A stretch of DNA of 64,000 nt from Streptomyces xylophagus (lineage in GTDB: Bacteria; Actinomycetota; Actinomycetes; Streptomycetales; Streptomycetaceae), in NCBI RefSeq assembly GCF_000716435.1, contig NZ_JNWO01000006.1:292031-356030 (forward strand). Direction: 5' to 3'. The stretch's first letter is position 1. The number at the start of each line of letters is the position of its first letter. A program made the position numbers and the translations under genes. Positions 21,923-31,734 of this stretch are shown here, one piece after another. The notes under the pieces are model-generated. The model did not search any database. It saw only the letters and a list, made by a program, of their open reading frames with translations, and was not told the origin of the DNA.

Positions 21923-22843
21923 ATGTCCGGAGTGTCGAACCAGCAAATATCCATGGCCGTGCTGCAGAGCCATGTGCACAAGAGCAACGGGGCGGAGGTC
22001 CTGCTCTCGTCCTGGCGCGTCCTGGGTGACGACTCCTACGCCGTCACCGCGCACTGGCCGCGCGCCCACTCGTTCTACCGCCCGGTCCACGGCCTGCACG
22101 ACCCGCTCCTGCTCGCCGAGTCCGTACGCCAGGCCGTCCCGCTGCTGTCCCATGTCGCTTACGGTGTCCCGTTCGGGCACCGCCAGGCCTGGGAGCACCT
22201 GCGCTTCGAGCTGGACTCCGTGGCCATGGTGGCGACCACCGCGCCCGCCGAGCTCGAACTGCGCATCGCCTGCTCGGACATCGTCCGCCGGGGCACCCGG
22301 CTCGCCGCCCTCACCATGGCGGTGGACATCGCCCTGAACGGCCAGCGTCTCGGCACCGCGCGCACCCGCTTCAACAGCCAGCCGCCCGCCGTCTACCAGC
22401 GCCTGCGCGGCCCGTACGCCGACCTCCGCGAGGCCCGGACGAGGGCCCTGCCGCCCGGTCCGGCCCTCGCGCCGGAGCTGGTGGGCCGGACCCGTCCCGA
22501 GGACGTGGTGCTGTCCCCCGCGGACGCGTCCGGCCGCTACCGGCTCAGGACGGACCTCGCCCACCCGGTGCTCTTCGACCACCCGGTCGACCATGCCCCC
22601 GGCATGCTCCTGCTGGAGGCCGCCCGCCAGGCCGCCCACGCGGTCAGCGCCCGCGCGACGACCGTCGTCGCCATGGAGACCGAGTTCGTGCGGTACGCCG
22701 AGTTCGACGCGCCCTGCTGGATCTGGGTGGACCGGCTCCCGTCCGACGCGCTGGGCCGCCGACGGGTGCTCGTCACCCTGGAGCAGAACGGCAACCGCGT
22801 CTTCGCCGCGGACGTCACGCTGGAGTCGGCGCCGGACCTGTGA
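21923..22843 (+). CDS. AfsA/ScbA-type gamma-butyrolactone (or furan/butenolide) synthase
   Basis: A 306-residue protein with two A-factor hotdog domains. The diagnostic segments are HDPLLLAESVRQAVPLLSH in the first repeat and HAPGMLLLEAARQAAH in the second. Family members join a glycerol-derived C3 unit (dihydroxyacetone phosphate) to a beta-ketoacyl-ACP to start hormone synthesis. Start ATG 21923 is supported by GGGGGGA 7 nt upstream; in-frame ATG 21908 lies before that RBS. Divergent from the receptor with mirrored boxes, the classic quorum-hormone arrangement. Confidence 0.93.
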   Translation: MSGVSNQQISMAVLQSHVHKSNGAEVLLSSWRVLGDDSYAVTAHWPRAHSFYRPVHGLHDPLLLAESVRQAVPLLSHVAYGVPFGHRQAWEHLRFELDSVAMVATTAPAELELRIACSDIVRRGTRLAALTMAVDIALNGQRLGTARTRFNSQPPAVYQRLRGPYADLREARTRALPPGPALAPELVGRTRPEDVVLSPADASGRYRLRTDLAHPVLFDHPVDHAPGMLLLEAARQAAHAVSARATTVVAMETEFVRYAEFDAPCWIWVDRLPSDALGRRRVLVTLEQNGNRVFAADVTLESAPDL

Positions 22844-22856
22844 CCGGGACACGCTG

Positions 22857-22891
22857 AAGGGGCGCCCACCGTGCACCGGTGGGCGCCCCTT
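22857..22891. terminator. bidirectional terminator
   Basis: Perfect 15-bp stem (22857-22871 with 22877-22891, starting AAGGGGCGCCCACCG) and 5-nt loop between the convergent afsA homologue and asd. Confidence 0.92.
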
Positions 22892-22900
22892 CGCCGTGCC

Positions 22901-23980
<1,080 letters not shown>

Positions 23981-24127
23981 TCATGCGGCCGACCCCGGTC
24001 CACCTGTCCAATTCTTTGCCCCGCATGCCCGAGGAATGGGACGCGGCTCTTGCGGATGTGACGTACGCCTCCGAACGTTTCCGTGCGCTCCGGCGTCGTA
24101 GAGGAAACGCGGTGAGGGGGGTGGCTT

Positions 24128-24649
24128 GTGCTGCGCAGAAAGGCCCGCCGTGTCCAGGAGGGTGCTGATCCTCTGGACGCGGCCCAGGAGCGGCGGGTGC
24201 GGGCGGTGCTCGCGCTCGGCGGGGTGCCGCAGACGGATCTGCCGGACGGCGTCCAGCAGGTACGGCTGCGGTTGCTGGAACGGGCGGCGAAGGGCGACGA
24301 GGCGCCGCGCGACGTCTCGGCGTGGGCGGCGGTCGTCGCCTCGAACTTCGCCATGGACTGGCACCGGGCCAAACGCCGTCAGGAGCGGGTGGGGGAGCGG
24401 CTGGCCTCCCTGCGCCAGCTGGAGCACCCCTCCGGCGAGGACACGAGTGTCCTGTCCCTGGCGGTGGCCCAGGGGCTGGACGAGCTGCCCGACCAACAGC
24501 GTCAGGTCCTCGTCCTGCGGTTCTTCGCCGATCTGCCGGTGCGCGGGATCGCCGAGGAACTCGGCATCCCGGAAGGCACGGTCAAGAGCCGGCTGCACTC
24601 CGCGGTCCGCGCCCTGCGCGACCGCCTGCACGAGGACGAGGTGGTGTGA
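24128..24649 (+). CDS. ECF-type RNA polymerase sigma factor
   Basis: A 173-residue sigma-70 family factor with region 2 (VRLRLLERAAKGD ... NFAMDWHRAKRRQER) and region 4 (LPDQQRQVLVLRFF ... EGTVKSRLHSAVRALRDRL). Lacks regions 1 and 3. Start GTG 24128 follows GAGGGGGG. The next gene, 1 nt away, encodes a single-pass membrane protein that may act as its anti-sigma or sensor partner. The signal is unknown. Confidence 0.9.
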   Translation: MLRRKARRVQEGADPLDAAQERRVRAVLALGGVPQTDLPDGVQQVRLRLLERAAKGDEAPRDVSAWAAVVASNFAMDWHRAKRRQERVGERLASLRQLEHPSGEDTSVLSLAVAQGLDELPDQQRQVLVLRFFADLPVRGIAEELGIPEGTVKSRLHSAVRALRDRLHEDEVV

Positions 24650-24650
24650 C

Positions 24651-25412
24651 GTGGCTGCCGAGTACGACGGCGTGGACGCGCTGATGGCCGCGATCACGGA
24701 CGAGCCGTTGCCGGACGCGGCCCGCGCGGACGCCGCGTTCATGGCCGAACACCGGGGCGCTACGGCCGATGTGGCGCTGTTGAGGGAGCAGTTGGGGCTC
24801 ATCGGGGAGGCCCTGGCTGCGGAACCCGTGCCCGAGGTCCGCCGCGCGCCCGCACCGAGGCCGGCCCGCCGACGCCACCCCGGCCTGCGCGTCCTCGCCT
24901 ACGGCACCCTCGCCATGGCGGTCGTCGCCACGATGATCACCGGGCTCGCCTGGCTGGCCGCGCACAACGGGGTCTCCTCCGCGTCGGGCGGCAGCGCGGA
25001 CTCCGGGTCCAAGACCAGCGAGCAGGCACCGGACAAGCTGTCCGGTGACGGGGGGGTGCCGTCCGACCCCGCGCTGGCGCTGGCCTGCGACCGGCTCGTC
25101 GTGGAGGGCACGGTGGCCCGGGTGGAGACGCGGACGGACGATCCCTGGACCCGGATCGTGCTGACCGTGATCCGCTCCTACAAGCCCGCCAAGGGCCCGT
25201 CCCAGGTGTCCTTCCTCCTCGACGGCGGGGCGGACCCGCGGCCGCGCGTGGGCCAGCACGTGCTGGTCGAGGTCGGGCAGGACGCGCGGAACGCGAGCCT
25301 GTGGGCCGTGGGCGACGACCGTGTCGCCGCGAACCGGGCCTGGATCCTCAAGGCCCTGCCCGGCTCCCGCACCACCACCTGCCCGGCCGAGGAACCGACC
25401 GACGGACCGTGA
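24651..25412 (+). CDS. membrane protein paired with the ECF sigma factor
   Basis: A 253-residue protein starting at GTG 24651, right after the sigma stop. Residues about 1-75 are acidic then basic and cytoplasmic (RRAPAPRPARRRH). One transmembrane helix (about 81-102, AYGTLAMAVVATMITGLAWL) follows, then a Ser/Gly linker and an extracytoplasmic domain with two Cys (ALACDRLV and TTTCPAEE). No zinc-binding HxxxCxxC anti-sigma motif is visible, so anti-sigma activity is inferred only from operon position. Confidence 0.8.
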   Translation: MAAEYDGVDALMAAITDEPLPDAARADAAFMAEHRGATADVALLREQLGLIGEALAAEPVPEVRRAPAPRPARRRHPGLRVLAYGTLAMAVVATMITGLAWLAAHNGVSSASGGSADSGSKTSEQAPDKLSGDGGVPSDPALALACDRLVVEGTVARVETRTDDPWTRIVLTVIRSYKPAKGPSQVSFLLDGGADPRPRVGQHVLVEVGQDARNASLWAVGDDRVAANRAWILKALPGSRTTTCPAEEPTDGP

Positions 25413-25419
25413 ACGCGAA

Positions 25420-25450
25420 AGGGCGGGCGCCCGCTGTGGACGCCCGCCCT
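25420..25450. terminator. bidirectional terminator
   Basis: AGGGCGGGCG (25420-25429) pairs with CGCCCGCCCT (25441-25450), between the convergent sigma partner and subtilase genes. Confidence 0.85.
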
Positions 25451-25463
25451 CCTACCGCCGTAT

Positions 25464-25503
25464 CCGTACTACGACGTGAACTTCCGTACTACGACGTGAC
25501 CTT
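25464..25503. repeat. 20-bp tandem duplication spanning the subtilase stop
   Basis: CCGTACTACGACGTGAACTT then CCGTACTACGACGTGACCTT, 19 of 20 identical. The CTA in the second copy (25489-25491) is the gene's stop in reverse complement. Confidence 0.9.
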
Positions 25504-28500
25504 CTCGATCTTCACGCTGCCCAGGCCCGCGACCGTGCCGTGGGCGTTGACGAGCTGGACCTGGCCGAAGAACTCACGGCCCGCCGGAGCGGCCGCCAGG
25601 GCGGTGACGCTGCCGGAGACGGTCGCCGAGGCGCCCGTGGCGAGCTTGACCGGGGTCGAGTCGTCGACGGTGACCGTGCCGAGCGCGGCCGAGTAGAACA
25701 CGTCCAGGTAGTCGTACGCGGTCGAGCCGGACGGCACCGAGTAGCCGGCGACCTCGACCGTGTAGGTACCGGCGGCCGGGTTGGCGACGGAGACCGCCTC
25801 CTCCGAGTCGCCGTCGGCGGACTGGCCGACGACGGTCCCGGCGGAGTTGTACACCGTCAGGTCCAGGTCCGCCGCCGTGTCCGAGACGTTGCCGATGGAG
25901 ACATTCAGGGAGGTGGCGCCGGCGGGCACGTCGACCGTGGTGGTCTGGGTGACGCCCTCGGTGATGGTGGGCCGCGCGGTCAGCGAGGAACCGAGCGGGC
26001 CGCCCTTCAACGTGCCGGTGAGAGCCGCGTAGTTGTTCGTCACCTTCCACGAGGCGGTGGCCGGGACGCCGACCTTGGCCTCGGGCACGGTCACGGTCTC
26101 CGGGTCGAAAGCCGCGCCGAGGACGGTGGCGTCCAGCTTGTACGGGTTGTCGAGCAGCGGCGACGTACGGCGCGCCTCGACCTCGATCTCCCAGACACCG
26201 GCCTGCGGGTCGGCGTACGACCGCACGTCGGGCTTGCAGCCGTTGCCGTCGAGGTAGTTGTTGTAGCAGTACGGGGTGCCGGTGTTGTCGACCGGAACGC
26301 CGTACGGGTGGATGGCGATGAACCGGGTCTGGCTCTTGTCCTTCAGCCCGCTGATCGCGACCTCGAAGGCCTTGGCGCCCTCGGGGACGGTCACGAAGTA
26401 CGACTGCGTGCTGTTGCGCTGCACCGAACTCGACTTCGAGTAGGTGTAGTTGACGGGGGTGGAGACCACGACCGTGGTGAGGATCTGCTTGTCGACGCCC
26501 TCGGTCTTCGGGTCGTCGACCTCCAGGATCGCGCTCTTGATGCCCGAACTCTTCGGCGCCGCCTGCACCTTGACGGTCACCGGCTGGTTCAGCGGGAGCT
26601 TGACCTCGTCCGAGCCGACGATCCGGAAGGTGCCACCGGCGTTGTTCTCGAAGTGCAGCTCGTGCCGAACGGCCTTGTCCGCACCGGAGGTTCGCGTGAT
26701 GACGACGTCGTACGTCTTCTTAGCGCCGGCCTTGAGGCCGCCCTCGCGGTCGTAGAGACCGGTTCCGAAGCCGGGCGTCTTCAACGCGTAGTCGATCGCG
26801 GTGTCGACGGGAGCCTTCACCGTGTAGTCGTGGGAGGTGGCACCGTCACGGATGGCGTCCCACGCGTCCACGATGTTGATGAGGCCCGCGCCCTCCTCGT
26901 ACGCCTGAACACCCTTGATGTGATCGGCGGTCGAGGTCAGCGCGGTGCGCAGGGTGGCCGGGGTGAGGGCGATGTGCTTCGCCTTGGCCGCGCTCAGCAG
27001 CAGCGCCGAGGCGCCCGCGGCCTGCGGGGAGGCCATCGAGGTGCCCTGGAGCATCGAGTAGCCGGCCGGCAGCGTGTAGCCCGCCTCGGCGACCGGGGAG
27101 CCCGGCAGCCAGGTCTGGGTGGAGTTGATCGCGGCGCCGGGCGCGACGAGCGTCGGCGTGAAGCCGCCGTCCTCACGCGGGCCGCGCGAGGAGAACGGCA
27201 GCAGCTGGTACTTCCTCGTCACCTGCGAGCCGTAGTTGGCCGCCCACGTCTCCTTCGAGATCGAGGCGCCGACCGAGATCACCTTGTCGGCCAGGCCGGG
27301 GTCGCCGATCGTGTTGGCGCCCGGACCGGAGTTGCCGGCCGAGATCACGAGCTGCACGCCGTACGTGTCGATGAGCCGCGTGTACAGCTCGGCGCGCGCG
27401 TTGTTGCCGTCGTTCAGGGCGGGCAGGCCGCCGATCGACATGTTGACGATGTCGACACCGCGGTTGGCGACGAGGTCGATCATGCCCTCGGTGAGCGCCA
27501 CGTTGGTGCAGCCGCCGGTCCAGGTGCAGGCGCGCGAGGAGACGATCTTCGCGCCCGGGGCCTCGCCGTTCATCTTGCCGCCGAACAGGCCGTTCGCCGC
27601 GGTGATACCGGCGACGTGCGTGCCGTGCTCGGACTCGATGACACCGATGTTGACGAAGTCGGCCGTCTTGCCGACCCAGGACCCGCCGTACGGGTCCATC
27701 GGGACGTCCTTGCGGATCTGCACGACGAACGGCTGCCGCTCGACGACGTCCGTCGCCGGGTTGTCGGTACCGAAGTAGCCGACCTGGTAACCGTCCTTGT
27801 ACGGCTTCATCGGCGTGTCGTCGGCGAAGTCGTGGTTGTTGTTCAGGTCGACGGTGACCGTGCCGGCCGTCGGGTCGTACAGGACACCCCACGAGTCGGT
27901 GGTGTCCCCGTCCCGGTTCGCGTCGCCCGCCGCGTCACCGCCGGTGGTGTACGACTCCTTGAACGTGCTGATCTCGTACGACCCCGTCGGCGCCGTCCAC
28001 GTCAGGCCGCCGTAGGTGAAGGTCGGGCCGGACACGGCCGTGACCATCGGGCGCCAGGTCTGGTCGCTGTCGACGATCGGGTCGGTCGAGGTGACCCAGT
28101 CGACGATCTTGCGCTCGCCGGTGGTGGTCTTCTGCAGCGCCGGGTGGCCGAGGTCGACGCCGGAGTCGAGGATGCCGATGGTGATGCCTCGGCCGTCCGC
28201 CTTCGGGTTCTTCTTCACGAAGTCGACGGCGCCCGTCTCGAAGGACGGGTTGTACGGGTTCTCGGCGGGGGTGTTCTTGTTCGGCCCGGAGTAAGTGGCC
28301 GCGGTGGACGCGCTCTTGGCGCCGTTCGCGGTGTCCGCGCTCGGCGTCGGATCGTCGAGCGCGATCTCCTGCCGCAGGTCGATGGCGTGCACGGAGGACA
28401 GCTTCGCGGCGGCGGCGATCGCCGAGTCCGCCTTGCCGGTCGGGACGGTCGCGCGGACGTAGCCGAGCTTGTCGTAGGTGCGGCCCACGGAGCCGCCCTT

Positions 28501-28782
28501 GACCGCGTCCAGCTGCTGGGCGACCTGCTCGGTCGCGCCCGGCGCGGTGGCGATCATCATCGTGACGTTCTTGTCGCCGTCGGCCTTGGCGGCGGCGAGC
28601 AGATCGGCGTCGTCCGAACCGAGCTTGGCGGCGGCGGACTTGACGGTGCCGTCCGTGGGTGTGGCGGCGGACGGCGCGTCGGCGGAGAAGGCCATGGGTA
28701 TCGGCCCGGCCGCGGAGAGCGCGGCGACGAGACCGGCGGCCACGGATATTCGGGCCACGCGTCTCTTGGGGTTGAGGGTCAT
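25489..28782 (-). CDS. large secreted S8 subtilisin-like serine protease
   Basis: About 1097 residues. Sec-type signal peptide (NPKRRVARISVAAGLVAALS), inhibitor-like pro-region, then the S8 domain with catalytic Asp in GILDSGVD (about 205), His in EHGTHVAG (about 386), Asn in SAGNSGPG and Ser in QGTSMASP (about 580). The long C terminus has beta-sandwich/prepeptidase-like modules and no membrane anchor. Start ATG 28782 is preferred: AAGGG ends 6 nt before it, but directly abuts the in-frame ATG 28788. An extracellular protease for nutrient release or protein maturation. Confidence 0.93.
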   Translation of the reverse strand: MTLNPKRRVARISVAAGLVAALSAAGPIPMAFSADAPSAATPTDGTVKSAAAKLGSDDADLLAAAKADGDKNVTMMIATAPGATEQVAQQLDAVKGGSVGRTYDKLGYVRATVPTGKADSAIAAAAKLSSVHAIDLRQEIALDDPTPSADTANGAKSASTAATYSGPNKNTPAENPYNPSFETGAVDFVKKNPKADGRGITIGILDSGVDLGHPALQKTTTGERKIVDWVTSTDPIVDSDQTWRPMVTAVSGPTFTYGGLTWTAPTGSYEISTFKESYTTGGDAAGDANRDGDTTDSWGVLYDPTAGTVTVDLNNNHDFADDTPMKPYKDGYQVGYFGTDNPATDVVERQPFVVQIRKDVPMDPYGGSWVGKTADFVNIGVIESEHGTHVAGITAANGLFGGKMNGEAPGAKIVSSRACTWTGGCTNVALTEGMIDLVANRGVDIVNMSIGGLPALNDGNNARAELYTRLIDTYGVQLVISAGNSGPGANTIGDPGLADKVISVGASISKETWAANYGSQVTRKYQLLPFSSRGPREDGGFTPTLVAPGAAINSTQTWLPGSPVAEAGYTLPAGYSMLQGTSMASPQAAGASALLLSAAKAKHIALTPATLRTALTSTADHIKGVQAYEEGAGLINIVDAWDAIRDGATSHDYTVKAPVDTAIDYALKTPGFGTGLYDREGGLKAGAKKTYDVVITRTSGADKAVRHELHFENNAGGTFRIVGSDEVKLPLNQPVTVKVQAAPKSSGIKSAILEVDDPKTEGVDKQILTTVVVSTPVNYTYSKSSSVQRNSTQSYFVTVPEGAKAFEVAISGLKDKSQTRFIAIHPYGVPVDNTGTPYCYNNYLDGNGCKPDVRSYADPQAGVWEIEVEARRTSPLLDNPYKLDATVLGAAFDPETVTVPEAKVGVPATASWKVTNNYAALTGTLKGGPLGSSLTARPTITEGVTQTTTVDVPAGATSLNVSIGNVSDTAADLDLTVYNSAGTVVGQSADGDSEEAVSVANPAAGTYTVEVAGYSVPSGSTAYDYLDVFYSAALGTVTVDDSTPVKLATGASATVSGSVTALAAAPAGREFFGQVQLVNAHGTVAGLGSVKIEKVTS

Positions 28783-28889
28783 CGGCATCCCTTGTAGGTG
28801 AAGAATCCAGTGCCGGACGAGGGCACAGCTTTACCCAAGGGACAGTTGTTTGGGAAGTGTTGACCGAATCGATATGGATGTATGGGGAA

Positions 28890-28915
28890 AACCCCCTATC
28901 CCGGTCAGGGGGGTT
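28890..28915 (-). terminator. hairpin at the end of the CGNR gene
   Basis: AACCCCCT (28890-28897) against AGGGGGGTT (28907-28915), touching the CGNR stop codon. The 28789-28889 remainder is the subtilase upstream region, with no clear promoter boxes. Confidence 0.6.
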
Positions 28916-29472
28916 CAGAACTCCTTCGAGCGCGCGTAGTGGCGGGACGCCTTCGCGCGGTTGCCGCAGGACGCCATGGAGCACCAGCGGCGGGTGCCGT
29001 TCCTCGACGTGTCGAGGAAGTGCAGGATGCACGCGTCGTGGGCGCAGCGGCGGATGCGGTCGGGTGCGGTGGAGAGCAGCTCCAGATAGCTGCGGGCGGC
29101 GAGCCAGCCGGGGCCCCACCGGGGGTCCTCGAACTCGGGCACCTCGCCGGGCCCGTCGGCGGTGAGGGTGGCGCGGATGCGTCCCATGCCGAGCACGGCG
29201 TCGAGATCGTCCGTGCGGCCGCCGTCCACCGCCTCCTTCAGCGCGCCGCGCGCGATGTTGGTGGCCGTCAGGGTGATCGTGTCGGCCGCGAACCGCTCGC
29301 CGAGCCCGTTCGAGCCGAGCCACACGGCGAACCCGCCCGGGATCGTGAGCAGATCCTGTACGGCCCCGTCCCGCATCCACCACGTGTTGAGCAGGTCGAG
29401 CGCGAGCGGCTCGCCGATGAGCGGCCGGGGGTCCTCGGTGAGGGGCGTCGGCTTCGACGTGGGCTTCGGCAT
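28915..29472 (-). CDS. CGNR zinc-finger / ABATE-domain regulator
   Basis: A 185-residue protein with an N-terminal ABATE domain (PLALDLLNTWW) and a C-terminal CGNR zinc finger: Cys at RRCAHDACI and WCSMASCGNRAKASRHYAR. Such proteins are predicted stress-responsive transcription factors. Start ATG 29472 with AGAGG upstream. It is divergent from a VOC protein gene across a 110-bp gap holding a perfect inverted repeat, so it probably binds there. Confidence 0.88.
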   Translation of the reverse strand: MPKPTSKPTPLTEDPRPLIGEPLALDLLNTWWMRDGAVQDLLTIPGGFAVWLGSNGLGERFAADTITLTATNIARGALKEAVDGGRTDDLDAVLGMGRIRATLTADGPGEVPEFEDPRWGPGWLAARSYLELLSTAPDRIRRCAHDACILHFLDTSRNGTRRWCSMASCGNRAKASRHYARSKEF

Positions 29473-29495
29473 ATCGGGAGCCTCTCTTCTGATCT

Positions 29496-29521
29496 AACCG
29501 GTCAAGAGTACGTGACCGGTT
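29496..29521. promoter_or_regulatory. perfect inverted repeat operator in divergent promoter
   Basis: AACCGGTCA, 8-nt spacer, TGACCGGTT. The right arm overlaps the -35 of the VOC promoter, so a bound dimer would block it. Confidence 0.7.
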
Positions 29522-29548
29522 GACGCTCTCAATCCTAACCATTAACGT
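29520..29548 (+). promoter_or_regulatory. promoter of the VOC gene
   Basis: -35 TTGACG (29520-29525), 17-nt spacer, -10 TAACGT (29543-29548), 34 nt before the start codon. Confidence 0.65.
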
Positions 29549-29582
29549 CGCTGACAACAGTTAGATTCTGGGAGGGCTTCTC

Positions 29583-30035
29583 ATGACCCTGAACCTCGGC
29601 CACATCGGCCTGAACGTCACCGACCTCGACCGCTCGCTCGCCTTCTACCTCGATGTCCTCGGCTTCGCCGCGCTCTCCGAGGGCAAGGACGGCGACCGCC
29701 GGTACGCGTTCCTGGGAGACGGTGACGGCGACGGCCGCCCCGTACTCACCCTCTGGCAGCAGGCGCAGGGGCCGTACGACAGCGACCGCGCCGGCCTGCA
29801 CCACCTGGCGTTCGCGGCCGACTCGATCGAGCAGGTCGAGCGGTACGAGGAGGCACTCAAGGCCTACGGCGCCGAGTTCGCGTACGAGGGTGTGGTCGCC
29901 CACCGTGAGGGCGCGGCCTCGGGCGGCATCTTCTTCCACGACCCGGACGGCACCCGCGTGGAGATCTCGGTGCCGAGCGGCGCGGAGAACGCCCTGGCCC
30001 CCAACGCCGAGGCCCCGACCTGCGGTTTCTTCTAG
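29583..30035 (+). CDS. VOC family protein (glyoxalase/bleomycin-resistance type)
   Basis: A 150-residue single VOC protein: GHIGLNVTDLDRSLAFYLDVL opening, central HHLAFAADS, and closing FFHDPDGTRVEIS, with His/His/Glu candidate metal ligands. Start ATG 29583 with GGGAGG upstream. Possibly a dioxygenase, glyoxalase or antibiotic-binding protein. Probably repressed or activated by the divergent CGNR regulator and co-transcribed with the next gene, 2 nt away. Confidence 0.85.
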   Translation: MTLNLGHIGLNVTDLDRSLAFYLDVLGFAALSEGKDGDRRYAFLGDGDGDGRPVLTLWQQAQGPYDSDRAGLHHLAFAADSIEQVERYEEALKAYGAEFAYEGVVAHREGAASGGIFFHDPDGTRVEISVPSGAENALAPNAEAPTCGFF

Positions 30036-30037
30036 CC

Positions 30038-30928
30038 ATGGAGACCTATCACGCGGGCTCTCGCGTCGTGCAGGACCGGGTGGGGGTGCGTGAAGTCGCC
30101 GACCACGTCGGCCGGATCATCGGCCAGGGCATCAAACCCGTGGCCGCCGCCTTCCTCGAACTCCAGCCCCTCCTGATCCTGGGCGCAGCCGACCCGGCGA
30201 CGGACAGGGTGTGGGCGTCACCGCTGACCGGCGCACCCGGCTTCGTACGCGCGACGGGCCCGCACCAGATCTCCATCACCGGCGGCACCCGCCCGACCGA
30301 CCCCCTCACCCCGGCACTCGCCGAGGCACGGGACCTGCCGGTCGGCACGATCGCCCTCGACCCCCGCACCCGCCGCCGTATGCGCGTCGACGGCCGACTC
30401 CGGTCCACGGCAAGGGGGTTCGCGATCGAGGCGGACCGCGTGTTCTCCAACTGCCCCAAATACATCCAGCGGAGAGAGTCCTACGAGACAGTCGCCGACC
30501 GCGAACCCGCGCAGCCCCGGCGCGGCGCCGAACTGACCACGGCTCAGGCCGAGTTCATCGCGGCGGCCGACACCTTCTTCCTCGCCACCGTCCACGAGCA
30601 CGGCGCCGACGCCAGCCACCGGGGCGGCAACCCGGGCTTCGTACAGGCGATTTCACCCCACGAGCTGACCTGGCCGGACTACGCGGGCAACGCCATGTTC
30701 CTGAGCCTGGGCAACCTCCTGGCCGACCCGCGCGCGGGCCTCCTCTTCCTCGACTGGACAACGGGCACCGCACTCCAACTAACCGGCGAGGCAAGGACGG
30801 AGTTCGGGGAGGACGGGGAACGCAGGGTGCGTTTCACCCTCGCCGAGGCCGTAGAGACCCAGGCCGCGCTCCCCCTGCGCTGGTCGCCTCCCGAATACTC
30901 CCCTGCCAACCCAACCCCGGCGCGCTGA
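30038..30928 (+). CDS. pyridoxamine 5'-phosphate oxidase-like flavin-binding protein
   Basis: A 296-residue protein with two halves of split-barrel fold. The second half has DTFFLATVHEHGADASHRGGNPGFV and YAGNAMFLSLGNLLADPRAGLLFLD, typical of the PPOX/general-stress FMN-binding family. The first half resembles a degenerate copy. Starts 2 nt after the VOC stop, so operonic. It could bind FMN, F420 or haem; substrate unknown. Confidence 0.82.
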   Translation: METYHAGSRVVQDRVGVREVADHVGRIIGQGIKPVAAAFLELQPLLILGAADPATDRVWASPLTGAPGFVRATGPHQISITGGTRPTDPLTPALAEARDLPVGTIALDPRTRRRMRVDGRLRSTARGFAIEADRVFSNCPKYIQRRESYETVADREPAQPRRGAELTTAQAEFIAAADTFFLATVHEHGADASHRGGNPGFVQAISPHELTWPDYAGNAMFLSLGNLLADPRAGLLFLDWTTGTALQLTGEARTEFGEDGERRVRFTLAEAVETQAALPLRWSPPEYSPANPTPAR

Positions 30929-30990
30929 GGCGCCCTAAAGGGGCGCGGGGAACTGCGCGACCAGCCACGACGGCGCGACAGCCGAAAAAA
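30929..30990. repeat. dispersed Streptomyces intergenic element with hairpin
   Basis: GCGCCCTAAAGGGGCGC hairpin followed by GGGGAACTGCGCGACCAGCC and GACGGCGCGACAGCCGAAAA. From memory, this text recurs many times in Streptomyces genomes downstream of genes. It probably serves as terminator here for the PPOX gene. Confidence 0.75.
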
Positions 30991-31032
30991 TCCACATTGC
31001 AGCACTTACTGCAGAGCACTTAACGTCTCCGG

Positions 31033-31482
31033 ATGCGCAAAAAGCTGAGGGTCGCCGCCTACGCCGTCTGCGTCCAGGACGGCCAACTCCTGCTCGCCCG
31101 ATCGCCCGCCGAAGGCGGAGGACACGAGTGGGTGCTCCCCGGCGGTGGCATGGACCACGGCGAGCACCCGAACGACACGGTCGTGCGCGAACTGGAGGAG
31201 GAGACCGGCTACCACATCGAGGTCACCGGTTTCCTCGGCATGGACTCGATCCACCACGTCCTTCCGGGCAGCGACGGACTCCCGCTGGACCACCAGGGCC
31301 TCCGGCTCGTCTACGAGGGCAGGATCGTCGGCGGCGAGCTCCGCCACGAGATCGGCGGCTCCACCGACATGGCCGCCTGGCACCCGCTGGACGACGTCCC
31401 CGGCCTCACCAGGGTCGGGTTGATCGACGTGGCGCTGAAGCTGTGGCGGGAGCGGCCGGCCACCGGACGGGTCCTGAAATAG
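31033..31482 (+). CDS. Nudix hydrolase
   Basis: A 149-residue Nudix protein. The Nudix box runs from GGGMDHGEHPNDTVVRELEE to ETGY with the expected Glu residues, and the N terminus RVAAYAVCVQDGQLLLAR is typical of the ADP-ribose/NDP-X subgroup. Hydrolyses a nucleoside diphosphate derivative; substrate not predictable. It stands alone, followed by a 250-bp gap. Confidence 0.88.
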   Translation: MRKKLRVAAYAVCVQDGQLLLARSPAEGGGHEWVLPGGGMDHGEHPNDTVVRELEEETGYHIEVTGFLGMDSIHHVLPGSDGLPLDHQGLRLVYEGRIVGGELRHEIGGSTDMAAWHPLDDVPGLTRVGLIDVALKLWRERPATGRVLK

Positions 31483-31734
31483 CTTCAGTACCCCGCCAGA
31501 TGAACACGGAGTAGCCGCTTCCCGGCGGTCCGACGAGCGTTCACGAACGCACAGGGTGTCGCAAGATCCACGTACGGTGATCGGCGCTACGCGTTGCCGT
31601 CTCGTTTACGCGCAGGTCATCCCCGATGCCAAGCATCCAGTACGAGCGGGAAGTTCGCGACCGCGATCGAAAACCGATCGCCGCGAACCCTCGCGACCAC
31701 TGCCGACGCAGTTCGTACTCGGGGAGATCGCGCC
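31483..31734. other. intergenic region upstream of the metallophosphoesterase
   Basis: 252 bp with no gene. It contains an imperfect inverted repeat at 31654-31687 (core GCGATCG / CGATCGC with outer TTCGC / GCGAA arms), about 48 nt before the next start codon, a possible operator. Confidence 0.45.

Noticed and set aside
25540..28797. 1085-codon open frame on the plus strand opposite the subtilase
   Set aside because: A high-GC antisense shadow: Arg/Val/Gly/Asp-rich, no domains, while the minus strand encodes a complete S8 protease with signal peptide.
31530..31600. PHO box upstream of the metallophosphoesterase
   Set aside because: A single GTTCACGAACG is present but no 11-bp direct repeats with the expected spacing.
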